Part shown: piece after piece, positions 17,726 through 26,763 of the stretch | How the letters are laid out: each line of letters begins with the position of its first letter | Numbering within the stretch: position 1 is the first letter of the stretch | From: Pseudooctadecabacter jejudonensis | Lineage (GTDB): Bacteria > Pseudomonadota > Alphaproteobacteria > Rhodobacterales > Rhodobacteraceae | Assembly: GCF_900172275.1 (NCBI RefSeq) | Contig: NZ_FWFT01000006.1 | Coordinates: 62,001-126,000, forward strand | Direction: 5' to 3' | Length of the DNA: 64,000 nucleotides | Translations under genes and position numbers: made by a program | The notes under the pieces: model-generated | What the model was told of the DNA's origin: nothing | The model's database searches: none | Seen by the model: only the letters and a program-made list of their open reading frames with translations

Positions 17726-18759
17726 CCGCCGGAATAGCGGCGCTGGTAGCGTGCGCCGAGGGATGTGAGGATTTCATAGCCAATGGTGCCCGCATGATCC
17801 GCGACGGCGTCAACGGTCTGGTCCGACCCCAGGATCGACAGCACGCCGGGCAATTCGGACAGGTCGGTCACGTCTGCGGTGATCAGGTCCATGGACACAC
17901 GGCCCACCACCGGGACGGGCTGTGCGCCGTGCCACAGCTGCGCGTGGCCGCCCATGGCGCGGATCAAGCCATCTGCGTATCCCCCTGATACGGTTGCAAT
18001 TTTTGACGGCCTCTCGGCGGTCCAGCTGTTGGCATATCCGACGGTTTCGCCGGCCTCGACCTCTCGGATCTGGATGACGGGCAGGTCAAGATAGGCCACG
18101 GGCTGGGCATCGGCAAAGGGCAGACCGCCGTAGAGGCCCACACCGGGCCGGACGAGATCAAAATGATACTCAGGCCCCAGCAGAATGCCCCCCGTGGCGG
18201 CCAGCGACCGCGGCACGGAAATGCCGTCTGTCATCAGGTGAAACTGGTCAAGCTGTTGGCGGTTCATCGGGTGGTCAGGCTCATCCGCGCAGGCCAGATG
18301 GGACATCACCAGTCGGCAGTTTTGCGACAGGGCTATTTCAGCAATGCTGGCCCATTCGGCCATCTCAAGCCCCAGACGGTTCATGCCCGTGTCCAGTTGA
18401 ACCCCGAAGGGATGTTCGGGCAGGCCTTCGAGGTGGCGGGTCAGCTGGCCCACGGTGTTGATCATCGGCGTCAGCATCATGTCGGCGATCATGTCCGTGT
18501 CGCCGCGCATGTGGCCCGAGAACACGCAGATCTCAACATTGGGGCCAAGCGCCTGCCGCAGGGCCGCGCCTTCTTCGGCCACAGCCACGAAAAAGCGCCG
18601 GACCCCTGCGCGCATCAACGCACGCCCCACCTTATCGGCGCCAAGACCATAGCCATCCGCCTTAACGACCGCAGCCGTTTCGGCGGTTGAACGGGCATCA
18701 AGGGCGCGCCAGTTGGTGACCAGCGCATCAAGATCGACGGAAAGAAAACCTGTACTCAT
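17722..18759 (-). CDS. alr: Alanine racemase
   Basis: A 345-residue PLP enzyme that makes D-alanine for peptidoglycan. The PLP lysine is Lys33 in [11 protein letters not shown], and the second catalytic base is the Tyr of VGYANSW near residue 240. It is somewhat shorter than the 360 residues of E. coli Alr but keeps both domains. It is first in the alr-mlaE-mlaF operon; the next upstream gene (18917-19369) is separated by a gap that holds a dispersed repeat. Confidence 0.95.
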   Translation of the reverse strand: MSTGFLSVDLDALVTNWRALDARSTAETAAVVKADGYGLGADKVGRALMRAGVRRFFVAVAEEGAALRQALGPNVEICVFSGHMRGDTDMIADMMLTPMINTVGQLTRHLEGLPEHPFGVQLDTGMNRLGLEMAEWASIAEIALSQNCRLVMSHLACADEPDHPMNRQQLDQFHLMTDGISVPRSLAATGGILLGPEYHFDLVRPGVGLYGGLPFADAQPVAYLDLPVIQIREVEAGETVGYANSWTAERPSKIATVSGGYADGLIRAMGGHAQLWHGAQPVPVVGRVSMDLITADVTDLSELPGVLSILGSDQTVDAVADHAGTIGYEILTSLGARYQRRYSGG

Positions 18760-18873
18760 GCCGCTTCATGCCAGCCACGGGCATGGGTCGCAAGTGGGGG
18801 ATGTGGGAGAGCAGGAGATGAGGCGCGCGCGGATCACATTCAGCATCTCCTGCACATGACGGCGAGATCCGGT

Positions 18874-18906
18874 GCCTCCGGCGGGGATATTTTTGAAACA
18901 AAGACA
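18874..18906 (+). repeat. Dispersed repeat family B, copy 1
   Basis: A 33-nt element: head GCCTCCGGCGGGG, middle ATATTTTTGAAAC, tail AAAGACA. It lies between alr and an unknown membrane gene. The same element is found at 62412 on the plus strand and, inverted, at 21744, 26632 and (partial) 50998. The head is shared with family A copy 4 at 47024. Confidence 0.85.
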
Positions 18907-18916
18907 CCCCTTGATG

Positions 18917-19369
18917 TCAGTCACAGGGGGGGACCAGGGCGCACGACAGATCACGGAAGGTGGCAATCAGTTTCGCCACGCTTTCGGTGTCGCCGCGCGG
19001 GGCTGAAGTGCTGCAAAAATAGGGCGCGTGTGGCACCATGTCGGACAGATAGACGGAGGCCCAACCGCTGTCCGTGTCGAGGGTCAATTCCGCCGAATAC
19101 AAAAGGTGATCGACAAAGGCGATGTAGGCGCCGGATGTGTCACTGTCCAAGAGGCGGCAAACATCCTTGGGTTCTGCAAAGTCCGGGTGGGAGACCGCCA
19201 AGGACAGATGGCCGCGATAGGCGTCGCGGGCGGCCTGTTCCAGCGCCAGTGTATCGGCAGCGTTCAGCTGTGCACTGACCCCAAAAAGGGCTGCAACAGC
19301 GACCACTGCCGTGAGGGCCGCGGCGCAGGCCTCAATCACGGGGGCGTTTCGGGTCAGCCAATTTGGCAT
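18917..19369 (-). CDS. Conserved-looking secreted or anchored protein, unknown
   Basis: A 150-residue protein with one N-terminal hydrophobic helix (about 10-33, APVIEACAAALTAVVAVAALFGV) and a soluble remainder with four cysteines (CRLLD, YFCST, LSCAL, PPCD) that could form disulfides in the periplasm. No known family to me. It begins 6 bp after the dnaB stop on the same strand, so it may ride on the dnaB transcript. Confidence 0.7.
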   Translation of the reverse strand: MPNWLTRNAPVIEACAAALTAVVAVAALFGVSAQLNAADTLALEQAARDAYRGHLSLAVSHPDFAEPKDVCRLLDSDTSGAYIAFVDHLLYSAELTLDTDSGWASVYLSDMVPHAPYFCSTSAPRGDTESVAKLIATFRDLSCALVPPCD

Positions 19370-19375
19370 GGGGGG

Positions 19376-20863
19376 CTAGAATTCTTGATCCGAGTTTTGC
19401 TGCCACGGTTTGACCAGATTGCCAAAACGGGTGAATTCGGGCGTAAAGCTGAGCTCAACCGTGCCGATGGGTCCGTGACGCTGTTTGCCGATGATGACTT
19501 CGGCCTTGCCGTGCAGCTGGGCCATTTTGTCCTGCCATGCGGCCATGGCCTCAAGGTTGTTGTCATCGGGTTTTTCGCGTTCGGTGTAGTATTCGCCCCG
19601 GTAAACGAACATCACGACGTCTGCGTCCTGCTCAATCGAGCCGGATTCGCGCAAATCGCTGAGCTGTGGGCGTTTGTCCTCGCGGCTTTCGACCTGACGG
19701 CTGAGCTGGGACAGGGCGATGACGGGGATGTTGAGTTCCTTTGCAATCGCCTTGAGGCCCATGGAAATTTCACCGATTTCCTGCACGCGGTTGTCGGATG
19801 TCCCGCGCACCAGTTGCAGGTAGTCCACGATCAGCACATCGAGCCCGTGGGTCCGTTTCAGACGGCGCGCCCGGGCGGCCAGCTGGCTGATGGGGATGGC
19901 GGCGGTGTCGTCGATGAACAGCGGGCAGGACTCAAGCTGTTTGGCGGCATCCACAAAGCGGCGGAATTCGCTTTCGGTCATGTCGCCTTGGCGGATCTTG
20001 TGGCTGGAAATTTCGGAGGCTTCGGCCAGAATCCGGCCCGCCAGCTGTTCGGCCGACATCTCAAGCGAAAAGAAGCCCACGACGCCCCCATCAACAGCCC
20101 CTTCGGACCCATCGGTCAGCTTGCCTTTGCGGTACGCCTTGGCGACGTTGTAGGCGATGTTGGTGGCAAGCGAGGTTTTGCCCATAGACGGACGGCCGGC
20201 CAGGATCAGCAGGTCAGACTTGTGCAATCCACCCAGTTTTTCGTCCAGATCCACAAGGGCCGTGGGCACACCCGCCAGCCCGCCATCGCGCTGATAGGCG
20301 GAGTTGGCGACATTCACAGCCTCGGTCACCGCCTTGAGGAAGGATTGAAAGCCCCCCTCGGAGGTGCCCTGTTCGGCCAGTTTGTAAAGCGCCTGTTCTG
20401 CCTCGACGATTTGCTCTTTTGGCTCGGAGGCGACATCGACCTTGGCGGCTTTGGCGGCGATGTCATGGCCCACGCTGATCAATTCGCGGCGCACGCTGAG
20501 GTCATAGATCATCTGCGCGTAGTCCCGCGCCGCAAAGGCCGAAATCGCAGCCCCCGCCAGACGGGCCAGATAGGCGGGGCCGCCCAGTTCCTTCAGCCCC
20601 TCGTCGTCCTCCAAAAACGCCTTTAGCGTGACAGGAGAGGCGAGGTTGTTTTTGGCAATCCGCGCGGCTGCGGTTTCAAAGATGCGGGCATGGACGGGGT
20701 CATAGAAGTGTTCCGGCCCAACGATGGAGGCCACGCGGTCAAAGATGTCATTGTTGGTGAGGATGGCGCCCAAAAGCTGTTGTTCCGCCTCAATCGAATG
20801 GGGCGACTGATCGACGTTCGCCTCAGCCGTGCCTGATGCGTTGAAAGTCGTGATTTCGTTCAT
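19376..20863 (-). CDS. dnaB: Replicative DNA helicase DnaB
   Basis: A 495-residue hexameric helicase that unwinds DNA at the fork. The N-terminal domain begins at about residue 20 (PHSIEAEQQLLGAIL), and the RecA-like C-domain has Walker A GRPSMGKTS at about 214-222, Walker B IVDYLQLV near 325 and SQLSRQVE near 370. Length is normal with no intein. A perfect DnaA box lies 90 nt upstream of its start. Confidence 0.97.
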   Translation of the reverse strand: MNEITTFNASGTAEANVDQSPHSIEAEQQLLGAILTNNDIFDRVASIVGPEHFYDPVHARIFETAAARIAKNNLASPVTLKAFLEDDEGLKELGGPAYLARLAGAAISAFAARDYAQMIYDLSVRRELISVGHDIAAKAAKVDVASEPKEQIVEAEQALYKLAEQGTSEGGFQSFLKAVTEAVNVANSAYQRDGGLAGVPTALVDLDEKLGGLHKSDLLILAGRPSMGKTSLATNIAYNVAKAYRKGKLTDGSEGAVDGGVVGFFSLEMSAEQLAGRILAEASEISSHKIRQGDMTESEFRRFVDAAKQLESCPLFIDDTAAIPISQLAARARRLKRTHGLDVLIVDYLQLVRGTSDNRVQEIGEISMGLKAIAKELNIPVIALSQLSRQVESREDKRPQLSDLRESGSIEQDADVVMFVYRGEYYTEREKPDDNNLEAMAAWQDKMAQLHGKAEVIIGKQRHGPIGTVELSFTPEFTRFGNLVKPWQQNSDQEF

Positions 20864-20952
20864 GCCTCACCCCTATGTTGCCCGATTGTGCCGCGTCCCA
20901 CCGCAGGCCACTGCCATACAAAGCCCCGACGGGCAGGGCAAATTGTATAAGC

Positions 20953-20961
20953 TGTGGATAA
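20953..20961. promoter_or_regulatory. DnaA box upstream of dnaB
   Basis: TGTGGATAA, an exact match to the reverse complement of the consensus TTATCCACA, embedded in a direct repeat ATAAGCTGTGG/ATAAGCTGTGG. It lies about 90 nt before the dnaB start codon, suggesting control of the helicase gene by DnaA. A single box is too few to propose an origin. Confidence 0.55.
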
Positions 20962-20984
20962 GCTGTGGGACAAAGTGTGCCACA

Positions 20985-21015
20985 AAATAAGGCCCGCGGC
21001 TAGGTGCTACGGGCC
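20985..21015 (-). terminator. Intrinsic terminator of pyrE
   Basis: On the minus strand GGCCCG and CGGGCC form a six-bp stem followed by TTATTTTG. It lies 49-79 nt after the pyrE stop and before the dnaB promoter region, so it separates the two transcripts. Confidence 0.6.
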
Positions 21016-21063
21016 AGATGTGGTGGTTTGGGCGCTCTGCCGCGCTTAATTATTTTGTAAGGT

Positions 21064-21738
21064 TTAGGCGTGTGCGGCAGACCAGCCCGCCGGATCCTTC
21101 AAATAGGCCTCAACCGCATCCAAGGTGGCCGCATCGAAGGAATCGGAGGCCTTCGCCTCAGCCAAGACATCCCACCAGGTGCACAGTGACAGCAGTTGCA
21201 CACCATGATCGGCCAGTGTCTGTTCCACCCCTTCGAATATCCCGTAATAAAAGATGACGGCGGTCGCGTTGCAGGTGGCGCCTGTTTCGCGAATGGCGTC
21301 CACAAAGCTCAGCTTTGATCCGCCGTCTGTCGTCAGGTCTTCGACCAACAACACCCGCTGACCTTCGGTCATCACCCCTTCAATGCGCGCATTGCGGCCA
21401 TAGCCTTTGGGCTTTTTGCGCACATAGGTCATGGGCAGCGCCAAACGTTCGGCCATCAAGGCGCCAAACGGGATACCTGCTGTCTCACCGCCTGCGACAT
21501 TGTCAAAGGCCTCAAACCCCACCTCACGCATGACGGTGACGGCCAGAAAATCCATCAAGGTCGTGCGAATGCGCGGAAACGAGATCAGTTTGCGGCAATC
21601 CACGTAAGTGGGGGCCTTTTTGCCGGACGCATGGGTGAACGGCTCTTCCGCGTTGAAATCAATCGCGCCAATCTCGATCAACATGCGCGCTGTCAATCGG
21701 GCAATTTCGGCTTTGTCTGGAAAGGAGGTGGGGATCAT
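21064..21738 (-). CDS. pyrE: Orotate phosphoribosyltransferase
   Basis: A 224-residue enzyme that joins orotate to PRPP to make OMP in pyrimidine synthesis. The PRPP-binding motif is [14 protein letters not shown] near residues 129-142, with [12 protein letters not shown] before it. Its ATG follows directly on repeat family B (21744-21779), which therefore forms the 5' leader of the mRNA. pyrC lies upstream on the same strand, with two hairpins between them. Confidence 0.96.
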   Translation of the reverse strand: MIPTSFPDKAEIARLTARMLIEIGAIDFNAEEPFTHASGKKAPTYVDCRKLISFPRIRTTLMDFLAVTVMREVGFEAFDNVAGGETAGIPFGALMAERLALPMTYVRKKPKGYGRNARIEGVMTEGQRVLLVEDLTTDGGSKLSFVDAIRETGATCNATAVIFYYGIFEGVEQTLADHGVQLLSLCTWWDVLAEAKASDSFDAATLDAVEAYLKDPAGWSAAHA

Positions 21739-21743
21739 GTGCC

Positions 21744-21779
21744 TGTCTTCGCTGTTTCAAAAATATGCCCGCCGGAGGC
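21744..21779 (-). repeat. Dispersed repeat family B, copy 2 (pyrE leader)
   Basis: Inverted copy: on the minus strand it reads GCCTCCGGCGGGCATATTTT, then TGAAACAGCGAAGACA. It ends six bases before the pyrE start codon, unlike other copies, which follow genes at their 3' ends. Confidence 0.8.
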
Positions 21780-21825
21780 CAAATTCTTATCAAGAATTTG
21801 TCTACAGAATTTTTTCAAAATTCTG
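21780..21825 (-). terminator. Tandem hairpins at the 3' end of pyrC
   Basis: Two AT-rich hairpins. The first pairs CAAATTCTT with AAGAATTTG (21780-21800, loop ATC). The second pairs CAGAATTTT with AAAATTCTG (21805-21825, loop TTC) and contains the pyrC stop codon at 21815-21817. Expected to terminate pyrC or to attenuate entry into pyrE. Confidence 0.65.
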
Positions 21826-22879
21826 CTCTCGCCTCGACGCGCCAATGGAGGGGGAAGCCCGGGTCGAAGACGGTGACGGGGCCGTCGCCGGTCTCGATCT
21901 GTGCTGGATAATCGACAGGATCGCCCTTGATCAGTGTGATCGTGTCTTCGTTGGGGGGCAGGCCGTAATAGCGTGGACCGGCCAGTGAGGTGAAGTTTTC
22001 CAACTTGTCCAAGGCACCCGCTGCGTCAAAAACCTCAGCCAGACATGACAGGGTGTTGGGGGCGGTAAAACAGCCCGCGCAGCCACAGGGCAGATACTTG
22101 TTCGCATCCGTGTGTGGCGCGGAATCGGTGCCCAGAAAGAAACGTTTGTCGCCCGAGATCGCCGCCGCCACCAGCGCGATGCGGTGCTTTTCGCGTTTGG
22201 CTACGGGCAGGCAATAGTAATGCGGTTTGATCCCACCGGCGAGGATGTGATTGCGGTTGATGATCAGGTGGTGCGTTGTGATGGTCGCCGCCAGATTGGA
22301 CCGGCTGTCGCGGACATAATCCACGGCATTTTCTGTCGTCACATGTTCCATGATGATCCGCAGGTCGGGCACCTTCTTGCGCATCGGTTTCAGGATGCGG
22401 TCGATAAACACGGCCTCACGGTCGAAGATGTCGATATCGCTGTCTGTGACTTCACCGTGCACACACAGGGGCAGGCCGATCTCGGCCATGCGTTCCAGCA
22501 CCGGACGCACCTTGTCGAAGTCTTTGACGCCGGAGGCCGAGTTTGTCGTCGCCCCTGCCGGGTACAACTTCACCGCTGTAATGATGCCATCCGCGTGGGC
22601 GCGGGCCAGATCTTCCGCGTCGGTGTCTTCGGTCAGATAACAGGTCATCAGGGGGCGGAACGGGCTGCCTTCGGGCAAGGTGGCCATGATCCGGTCGCGG
22701 TAAGCGCCCGCCTGTGCCCCTGTCACCACGGGCGGCACGAGGTTGGGCATCACGATGGCCCGTCCGAAGTGGGCCGCAGAATACGCAGTCACGGCTTCCA
22801 TCATTGCGCCGTCACGCAAGTGCAGGTGCCAGTCGTCAGGGCGGCGGAGTGTAAGGCGGTCTATGGCAGTCTTAGGCAT
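21815..22879 (-). CDS. pyrC: Dihydroorotase (class II)
   Basis: A 354-residue zinc amidohydrolase that closes carbamoyl aspartate to dihydroorotate. The metal-binding HLH is at His18 and His20 ([10 protein letters not shown]), the carboxylated lysine is Lys104 in [13 protein letters not shown], and the later HITTHHLI and FLGTDSAPH segments supply the remaining ligands. Sequence and length match the E. coli-type single-zinc-loop class. Its last codons fold into the second hairpin above. Confidence 0.97.
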   Translation of the reverse strand: MPKTAIDRLTLRRPDDWHLHLRDGAMMEAVTAYSAAHFGRAIVMPNLVPPVVTGAQAGAYRDRIMATLPEGSPFRPLMTCYLTEDTDAEDLARAHADGIITAVKLYPAGATTNSASGVKDFDKVRPVLERMAEIGLPLCVHGEVTDSDIDIFDREAVFIDRILKPMRKKVPDLRIIMEHVTTENAVDYVRDSRSNLAATITTHHLIINRNHILAGGIKPHYYCLPVAKREKHRIALVAAAISGDKRFFLGTDSAPHTDANKYLPCGCAGCFTAPNTLSCLAEVFDAAGALDKLENFTSLAGPRYYGLPPNEDTITLIKGDPVDYPAQIETGDGPVTVFDPGFPLHWRVEARAEF

Positions 22880-22997
22880 ATCACCGCCTTACACCGCTTG
22901 AGGGAAAGGGGGAAGAGGGTTCCCCTTGCGCCCACTGCGCCCCGTGTTTGATTATCGGCCCAACACCACGTCAAAGACTTTGAAAGGAATGTGTCAC

Positions 22998-23279
22998 ATG
23001 TTTGGATTTCTCATTGCCGTCGCCGCAGGTGCCGCAACGCCCATGATCGAAGGCCCCGTTGCGCGCCCCATCGCCCGCGCGCTGGGCCAGAACATCGAGG
23101 TGCAGGACACCGAAATCCGACTGATTGCCTTTGCTGTGGCGCTTTTTGCAGCAGCCATCTTGGGGTCGGTCTTTGACAGCGGATCAGCCGTGGGCCTGAT
23201 CGTTGGGGGAACTTTGGGCTATTTTGGCCTGCGTTTGGTGCGTTGGGTGCAGCGGGTCATCGAAGGGCGGCGCGACTAG
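22998..23279 (+). CDS. Small membrane protein, unknown
   Basis: A 93-residue protein with three hydrophobic stretches (1-18, 45-62, 65-83) and a basic C-terminus (RWVQRVIEGRRD). The ATG at 22998 has AAAGGA nine bases upstream, an ATG nine bases earlier is too near that site. No family known to me. It stands alone, divergent from pyrC. Confidence 0.75.
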   Translation: MFGFLIAVAAGAATPMIEGPVARPIARALGQNIEVQDTEIRLIAFAVALFAAAILGSVFDSGSAVGLIVGGTLGYFGLRLVRWVQRVIEGRRD

Positions 23280-23361
23280 GTCGCGCGACCTGTGGCATCC
23301 GTCCGCCGTTTGGAGGCTGTTCAGGCGACGGGCAGGGGCGAGGGGGCGCAACAGCAGGGCG

Positions 23362-24300
23362 TCACACTTTGACGCCCTTCGCCTCCAGCTCAGCCAGTTT
23401 TTGGGCAAACAGCGGGCGATCATTGTCGCGTGTCATTGCGCGGCAGACCCAGGCCAGCAGACGGGGATGCGTGTCCGATGAGACCAACCTGTCAAACAGC
23501 TGACGCATGTATTTGAGGTTGTTGAACCGCGCCCGCCACACGGCACCATAGCGGGCCGGTGTCAGATCGCCCGACATGGCCTGTTCCACCAGATCAGCCC
23601 ACACGCCCACGTCCATAAATGCACGATCCGCATTCGGCCCCACATGGCGCGCGGTGAGATGGTGCACATGATCTGCATCAAACATCTGCGCATGCACGGC
23701 ATCTTCCAGAACATCGGGGTCATGGATCACCCACACATCGGAGGCCGTTTCAACCATATCGGGGGCGTAGCCGTAGCGTGTGCTGAAATCCAGACGTCGC
23801 GTTTGCGGAAACCGTTTGTCCCAACCAGCGCGATCGGTGTCCAACGTGGCTTGCGGTTGGATCAGCAGCGCCCGTGCATCGGGGGCTGCCACGGAAAAGG
23901 CAGCCGCCGCATAGGCCCGCGCGCCTGCGCCGTAAAACAGGATTTGATCGAAATCATCAAAAAACCCGTCGTCGATCATCCGGTCAAAATAGCCGAAAAC
24001 CGCGTCATGGCGGAACCAATCCTGCCGGTTGTGGGACATCACCGTCAGGCTGGACCAGCCGTGGCTTTGGACGAACTGCCAGCCCAAGGGTGCGTGATTT
24101 GCATTGCTTTTATGAACGGTTGGTGCCGCTTCGAACGTCACCAACAGGGTGCGACCGGCATCAATGAAGGCCGCGGAATGATCCGGGCCCAGGGGCTCAA
24201 AATGCCCGAATTCCTCGCTGACATCATCCAGCAGGTCGAGCCAGGGCTCAAACGCCAGGTTGGTCAGATCAAACTGAAAGGCGGCACTTATGTCTTTCAT
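23362..24300 (-). CDS. Unknown protein with alpha/beta-hydrolase-like core
   Basis: A 312-residue soluble protein. The segment QILFYGAGARAYAAAAFSVAAPDARALLIQPQATLD (residues about 142-178) resembles the strand-elbow-helix of alpha/beta hydrolases found in polysaccharide-linked proteins, but the nucleophile position reads GAGAR, so no serine or cysteine is present. Similar proteins have been labelled PAPS reductase in databases, in my memory; nothing here supports that. Start ATG at 24300 has a weak ribosome site. It is downstream of the acyl-CoA dehydrogenase gene on the same strand. Confidence 0.65.
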   Translation of the reverse strand: MKDISAAFQFDLTNLAFEPWLDLLDDVSEEFGHFEPLGPDHSAAFIDAGRTLLVTFEAAPTVHKSNANHAPLGWQFVQSHGWSSLTVMSHNRQDWFRHDAVFGYFDRMIDDGFFDDFDQILFYGAGARAYAAAAFSVAAPDARALLIQPQATLDTDRAGWDKRFPQTRRLDFSTRYGYAPDMVETASDVWVIHDPDVLEDAVHAQMFDADHVHHLTARHVGPNADRAFMDVGVWADLVEQAMSGDLTPARYGAVWRARFNNLKYMRQLFDRLVSSDTHPRLLAWVCRAMTRDNDRPLFAQKLAELEAKGVKV

Positions 24301-24400
24301 CAAACTTTACTCGTACTCAGTGTGATCCCACTCACACCTCGCTTTGTGCGTAAGGAATGCGGCGAAAATGGGCGGGCGATGCGACGTTTTTGCGAAGCCA

Positions 24401-25621
24401 TCAGAAAAACGCCTGAAGGCCCGTTTGCGCGCGCCCCAGGATCAGGGCGTGGACGTCGTGGGTGCCCTCATAGGTGTTGACGGTCTCAAGGTTGACCATA
24501 TGGCGCATGACGTGGAAGTCGTCCGAGATGCCGTTGCCGCCATGCATGTCACGCGCCGCCCGTGCCACGTCCAGCGCCTTGCCGCAGTTGTTGCGTTTCA
24601 TCAGGCTGATCATCTCAGGCGCGGCTGTGCCGGCTTCCATCAAGCGGCCCACTTGCAGGGATCCTTGCAGGCCCAGCGAGATGTCCGTTTGCATATCCGC
24701 CAGTTTCTTTTGAAACAGCTGCGTTTGTGCCAAAGGTCGGCCGAATTGGTGACGGTCCAGCCCGTAGGTCCGGGCCGCATGCCAGCAGAATTCAGCGGCC
24801 CCCATCACACCCCACGAAATGCCGTAGCGCGCGCGGTTGAGACAGCCAAACGGCCCCTTGAGGCCTTGAACATTGGGCAGCAGGGCGTCTTCGCCGACCT
24901 CAACCCCGTCCATCACGATCTCACCGGTGATGGAGGCGCGCAGGGACAGTTTGCCGCCGATCTTTGGCGCGCTGAGGCCCGTCATGCCTTTTTCCAGCAC
25001 AAACCCGCGGATCTTGCCGTCGTGATGGTCGGACTTGGCCCAGACCACGAAGACATCGGCGATTGGGGCGTTGGAAATCCACATCTTGGACCCGGTCAAC
25101 CGGTAGCCGGTGTCGGTTTTGACGGCCCGTGTTTTCATGCCCGCAGGGTCACTGCCCGCGTCGGGTTCCGTCAGACCAAAACAGCCGATCAGATCGCCTG
25201 TGGCCAGCCCTGGCAGGTATTTCGCCTTTTGCGCGTCGGACCCATAGGCGTGGATGGGATACATCACCAAGGACGATTGCACCGACATCATGGACCGGTA
25301 TCCGCTGTCCACGCGCTCAATCTCGCGCGCAACTAGGCCGTAGGTCACATAGCCCGCGCCGAGGCCGCCATACTCTTCGGGAACGGTCAGCCCTAAAAGG
25401 CCCGCGTCGCCCATCTCCTTGAAAATGGCAGCGTCGGTGGCCTCTTCGCGGTAGGCATCGCGCACCCGTGGCTGCAGGCGATCTTGGGCAAAGGTGCGGG
25501 CCGCGTCGCGCAGCATGCGTTCGTCTTCGGTCAGCTGATCTTCAAGACGCAGTGCATCGGCCCAGTCGAAGGCGCCCAAATCGGGGCCAAATCCGGTTTT
25601 GATCGGGGACGATTCGGTCAT
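24401..25621 (-). CDS. gcdH: Glutaryl-CoA dehydrogenase type acyl-CoA dehydrogenase
   Basis: A 406-residue flavoenzyme that oxidises and decarboxylates glutaryl-CoA to crotonyl-CoA in lysine and tryptophan breakdown. Family segments are [31 protein letters not shown] and [20 protein letters not shown], the last holding the catalytic Glu. [17 protein letters not shown] in the middle is characteristic of GcdH rather than of short-chain dehydrogenases. AAGGGAG precedes the ATG. Divergent from the MoxR gene across 109 bp. Confidence 0.9.
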   Translation of the reverse strand: MTESSPIKTGFGPDLGAFDWADALRLEDQLTEDERMLRDAARTFAQDRLQPRVRDAYREEATDAAIFKEMGDAGLLGLTVPEEYGGLGAGYVTYGLVAREIERVDSGYRSMMSVQSSLVMYPIHAYGSDAQKAKYLPGLATGDLIGCFGLTEPDAGSDPAGMKTRAVKTDTGYRLTGSKMWISNAPIADVFVVWAKSDHHDGKIRGFVLEKGMTGLSAPKIGGKLSLRASITGEIVMDGVEVGEDALLPNVQGLKGPFGCLNRARYGISWGVMGAAEFCWHAARTYGLDRHQFGRPLAQTQLFQKKLADMQTDISLGLQGSLQVGRLMEAGTAAPEMISLMKRNNCGKALDVARAARDMHGGNGISDDFHVMRHMVNLETVNTYEGTHDVHALILGRAQTGLQAFF

Positions 25622-25730
25622 TTGAGCACTCCCTTGATTTCGCGTTAATCTAACGCGCCGCCCCCGCTGGGACAATGCACGGCTTGACGCGCGGGGCATA
25701 GGGTGCAGCTATGGGACAGGTGAGGGCGAT

Positions 25731-26630
25731 ATGAACAGCATTGATGACGTACAATCTCAACTGGGCGGGCAGGGGTATGTGTGCGGACGCGCGCTGGCCA
25801 CTGTGGTGTATCTGAGCCAAACCTTGGGCCGACCGTTGTTCCTGGAGGGGGAGGCAGGCACCGGCAAAACCGAAATCGCCAAGGCGATTGCTGCGTCTTT
25901 GGGGCGCGACCTGATCCGCCTGCAATGCTACGAGGGCCTTGATGCGGCGTCGGCTGTCTACGAATGGAATTTCGCTGAACAGATGATTGCCATTCGCACC
26001 GCTGAGGCTGCGGGTGGGGCGGACCGTCGCACACTGAAGTCCGAGCTTTTCACCGAAGACTACCTGATCGAACGCCCGCTGCTGCAGGCCATGCGCCCCC
26101 ATCCCGCAGGCCCGCCCGTGCTGCTGATCGACGAGATCGACCGCACCGATGCCCCGTTTGAGGCATTCCTGCTTGAGGCGCTGAGCGATTTTCAGGTCAC
26201 GATCCCGGAACTGGGCACCATCCGCGCGCCCCAGCCACCGATTGTGATCCTGACGTCAAACCGCACCCGCGAGGTCCACGACGCGCTGAAACGTCGGTGT
26301 CTTTATCATTGGGTGGATTACCCTGATTTTGACCGCGAAATGGATATCCTGGCGGCGCGCGTGCCTGAGGCGCAGGAAACGCTCAGCCGTGAGGTCGTGG
26401 CCTTTGTCCAACGTCTGCGCGGCGCCGATTTGTTCAAAACGCCAGGGGTGGCGGAAACCATCGACTGGGCCAAATGCCTGCTGGCGCTGGATGTCGTGAC
26501 GCTCTCGCCTGAGGTGATCAGCGACACCATCGGCGCGATCCTGAAATACCAAGACGACATTCAGGCGCTGCAAGGGTCCGCCGCCAAAAAACTGCTGGAT
26601 GAGGCCCGCGCCGACCTCTCCCCCGCATGA
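25731..26630 (+). CDS. MoxR/CoxD-family AAA+ ATPase
   Basis: A 299-residue AAA+ chaperone-like ATPase. Walker A GEAGTGKTE is at 40-48, Walker B VLLIDEIDR at about 129-137 and sensor-1 LTSNRTRE at about 179-186. MoxR proteins work with VWA-domain partners to insert metals or activate enzyme complexes; such a partner (CoxE-like) lies next. No CO dehydrogenase gene occurs in the window, so the client is unknown. GTGAGGG precedes the ATG. Confidence 0.88.
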   Translation: MNSIDDVQSQLGGQGYVCGRALATVVYLSQTLGRPLFLEGEAGTGKTEIAKAIAASLGRDLIRLQCYEGLDAASAVYEWNFAEQMIAIRTAEAAGGADRRTLKSELFTEDYLIERPLLQAMRPHPAGPPVLLIDEIDRTDAPFEAFLLEALSDFQVTIPELGTIRAPQPPIVILTSNRTREVHDALKRRCLYHWVDYPDFDREMDILAARVPEAQETLSREVVAFVQRLRGADLFKTPGVAETIDWAKCLLALDVVTLSPEVISDTIGAILKYQDDIQALQGSAAKKLLDEARADLSPA

Positions 26631-26631
26631 T

Positions 26632-26663
26632 CTGTCTTTGTTTCATAAATATCCCGGGGGAGG
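26632..26663 (-). repeat. Dispersed repeat family B, copy 3
   Basis: On the minus strand GCCTCCCCCGGGATATTTAT, then GAAACAAAGACA; diverged in the head but intact in the tail. It begins two bases after the MoxR stop codon. Confidence 0.7.
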
Positions 26664-26679
26664 CCCGTAGGGCCGGGGG

Positions 26680-26761
26680 CAGAGCCCCCAGAAACATCGC
26701 GTGCAGAGCCCCCAAAAACGTCGCGTGCAGAACCCCCAACAATATCGCGTGCAGCGCCCCC
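26680..26761. repeat. 24-bp tandem repeat before the VWA gene
   Basis: Three units of 24 bp (beginning CAGAGCCCCC, CAGAGCCCCC, CAGAACCCCC and each ending TCGCGTG) plus ten bases of a fourth. Just before it GGGGGC-AGA-GCCCCC forms a small hairpin (26674-26688). The units are in frame with the VWA gene and would encode RVQ(S/N)PQ-type repeats if translation started at the GTG at 26701. Confidence 0.8.
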
Positions 26762-26763
26762 TG

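Noticed and set aside
19028-20626. A 532-codon open frame antisense to dnaB
   Set aside because: Crosses two minus-strand genes and shows no recognisable domain.
20864-21063. Chromosomal replication origin
   Set aside because: Only one perfect DnaA box and no AT-rich unwinding region or flanking dnaA/hemE/parAB genes.
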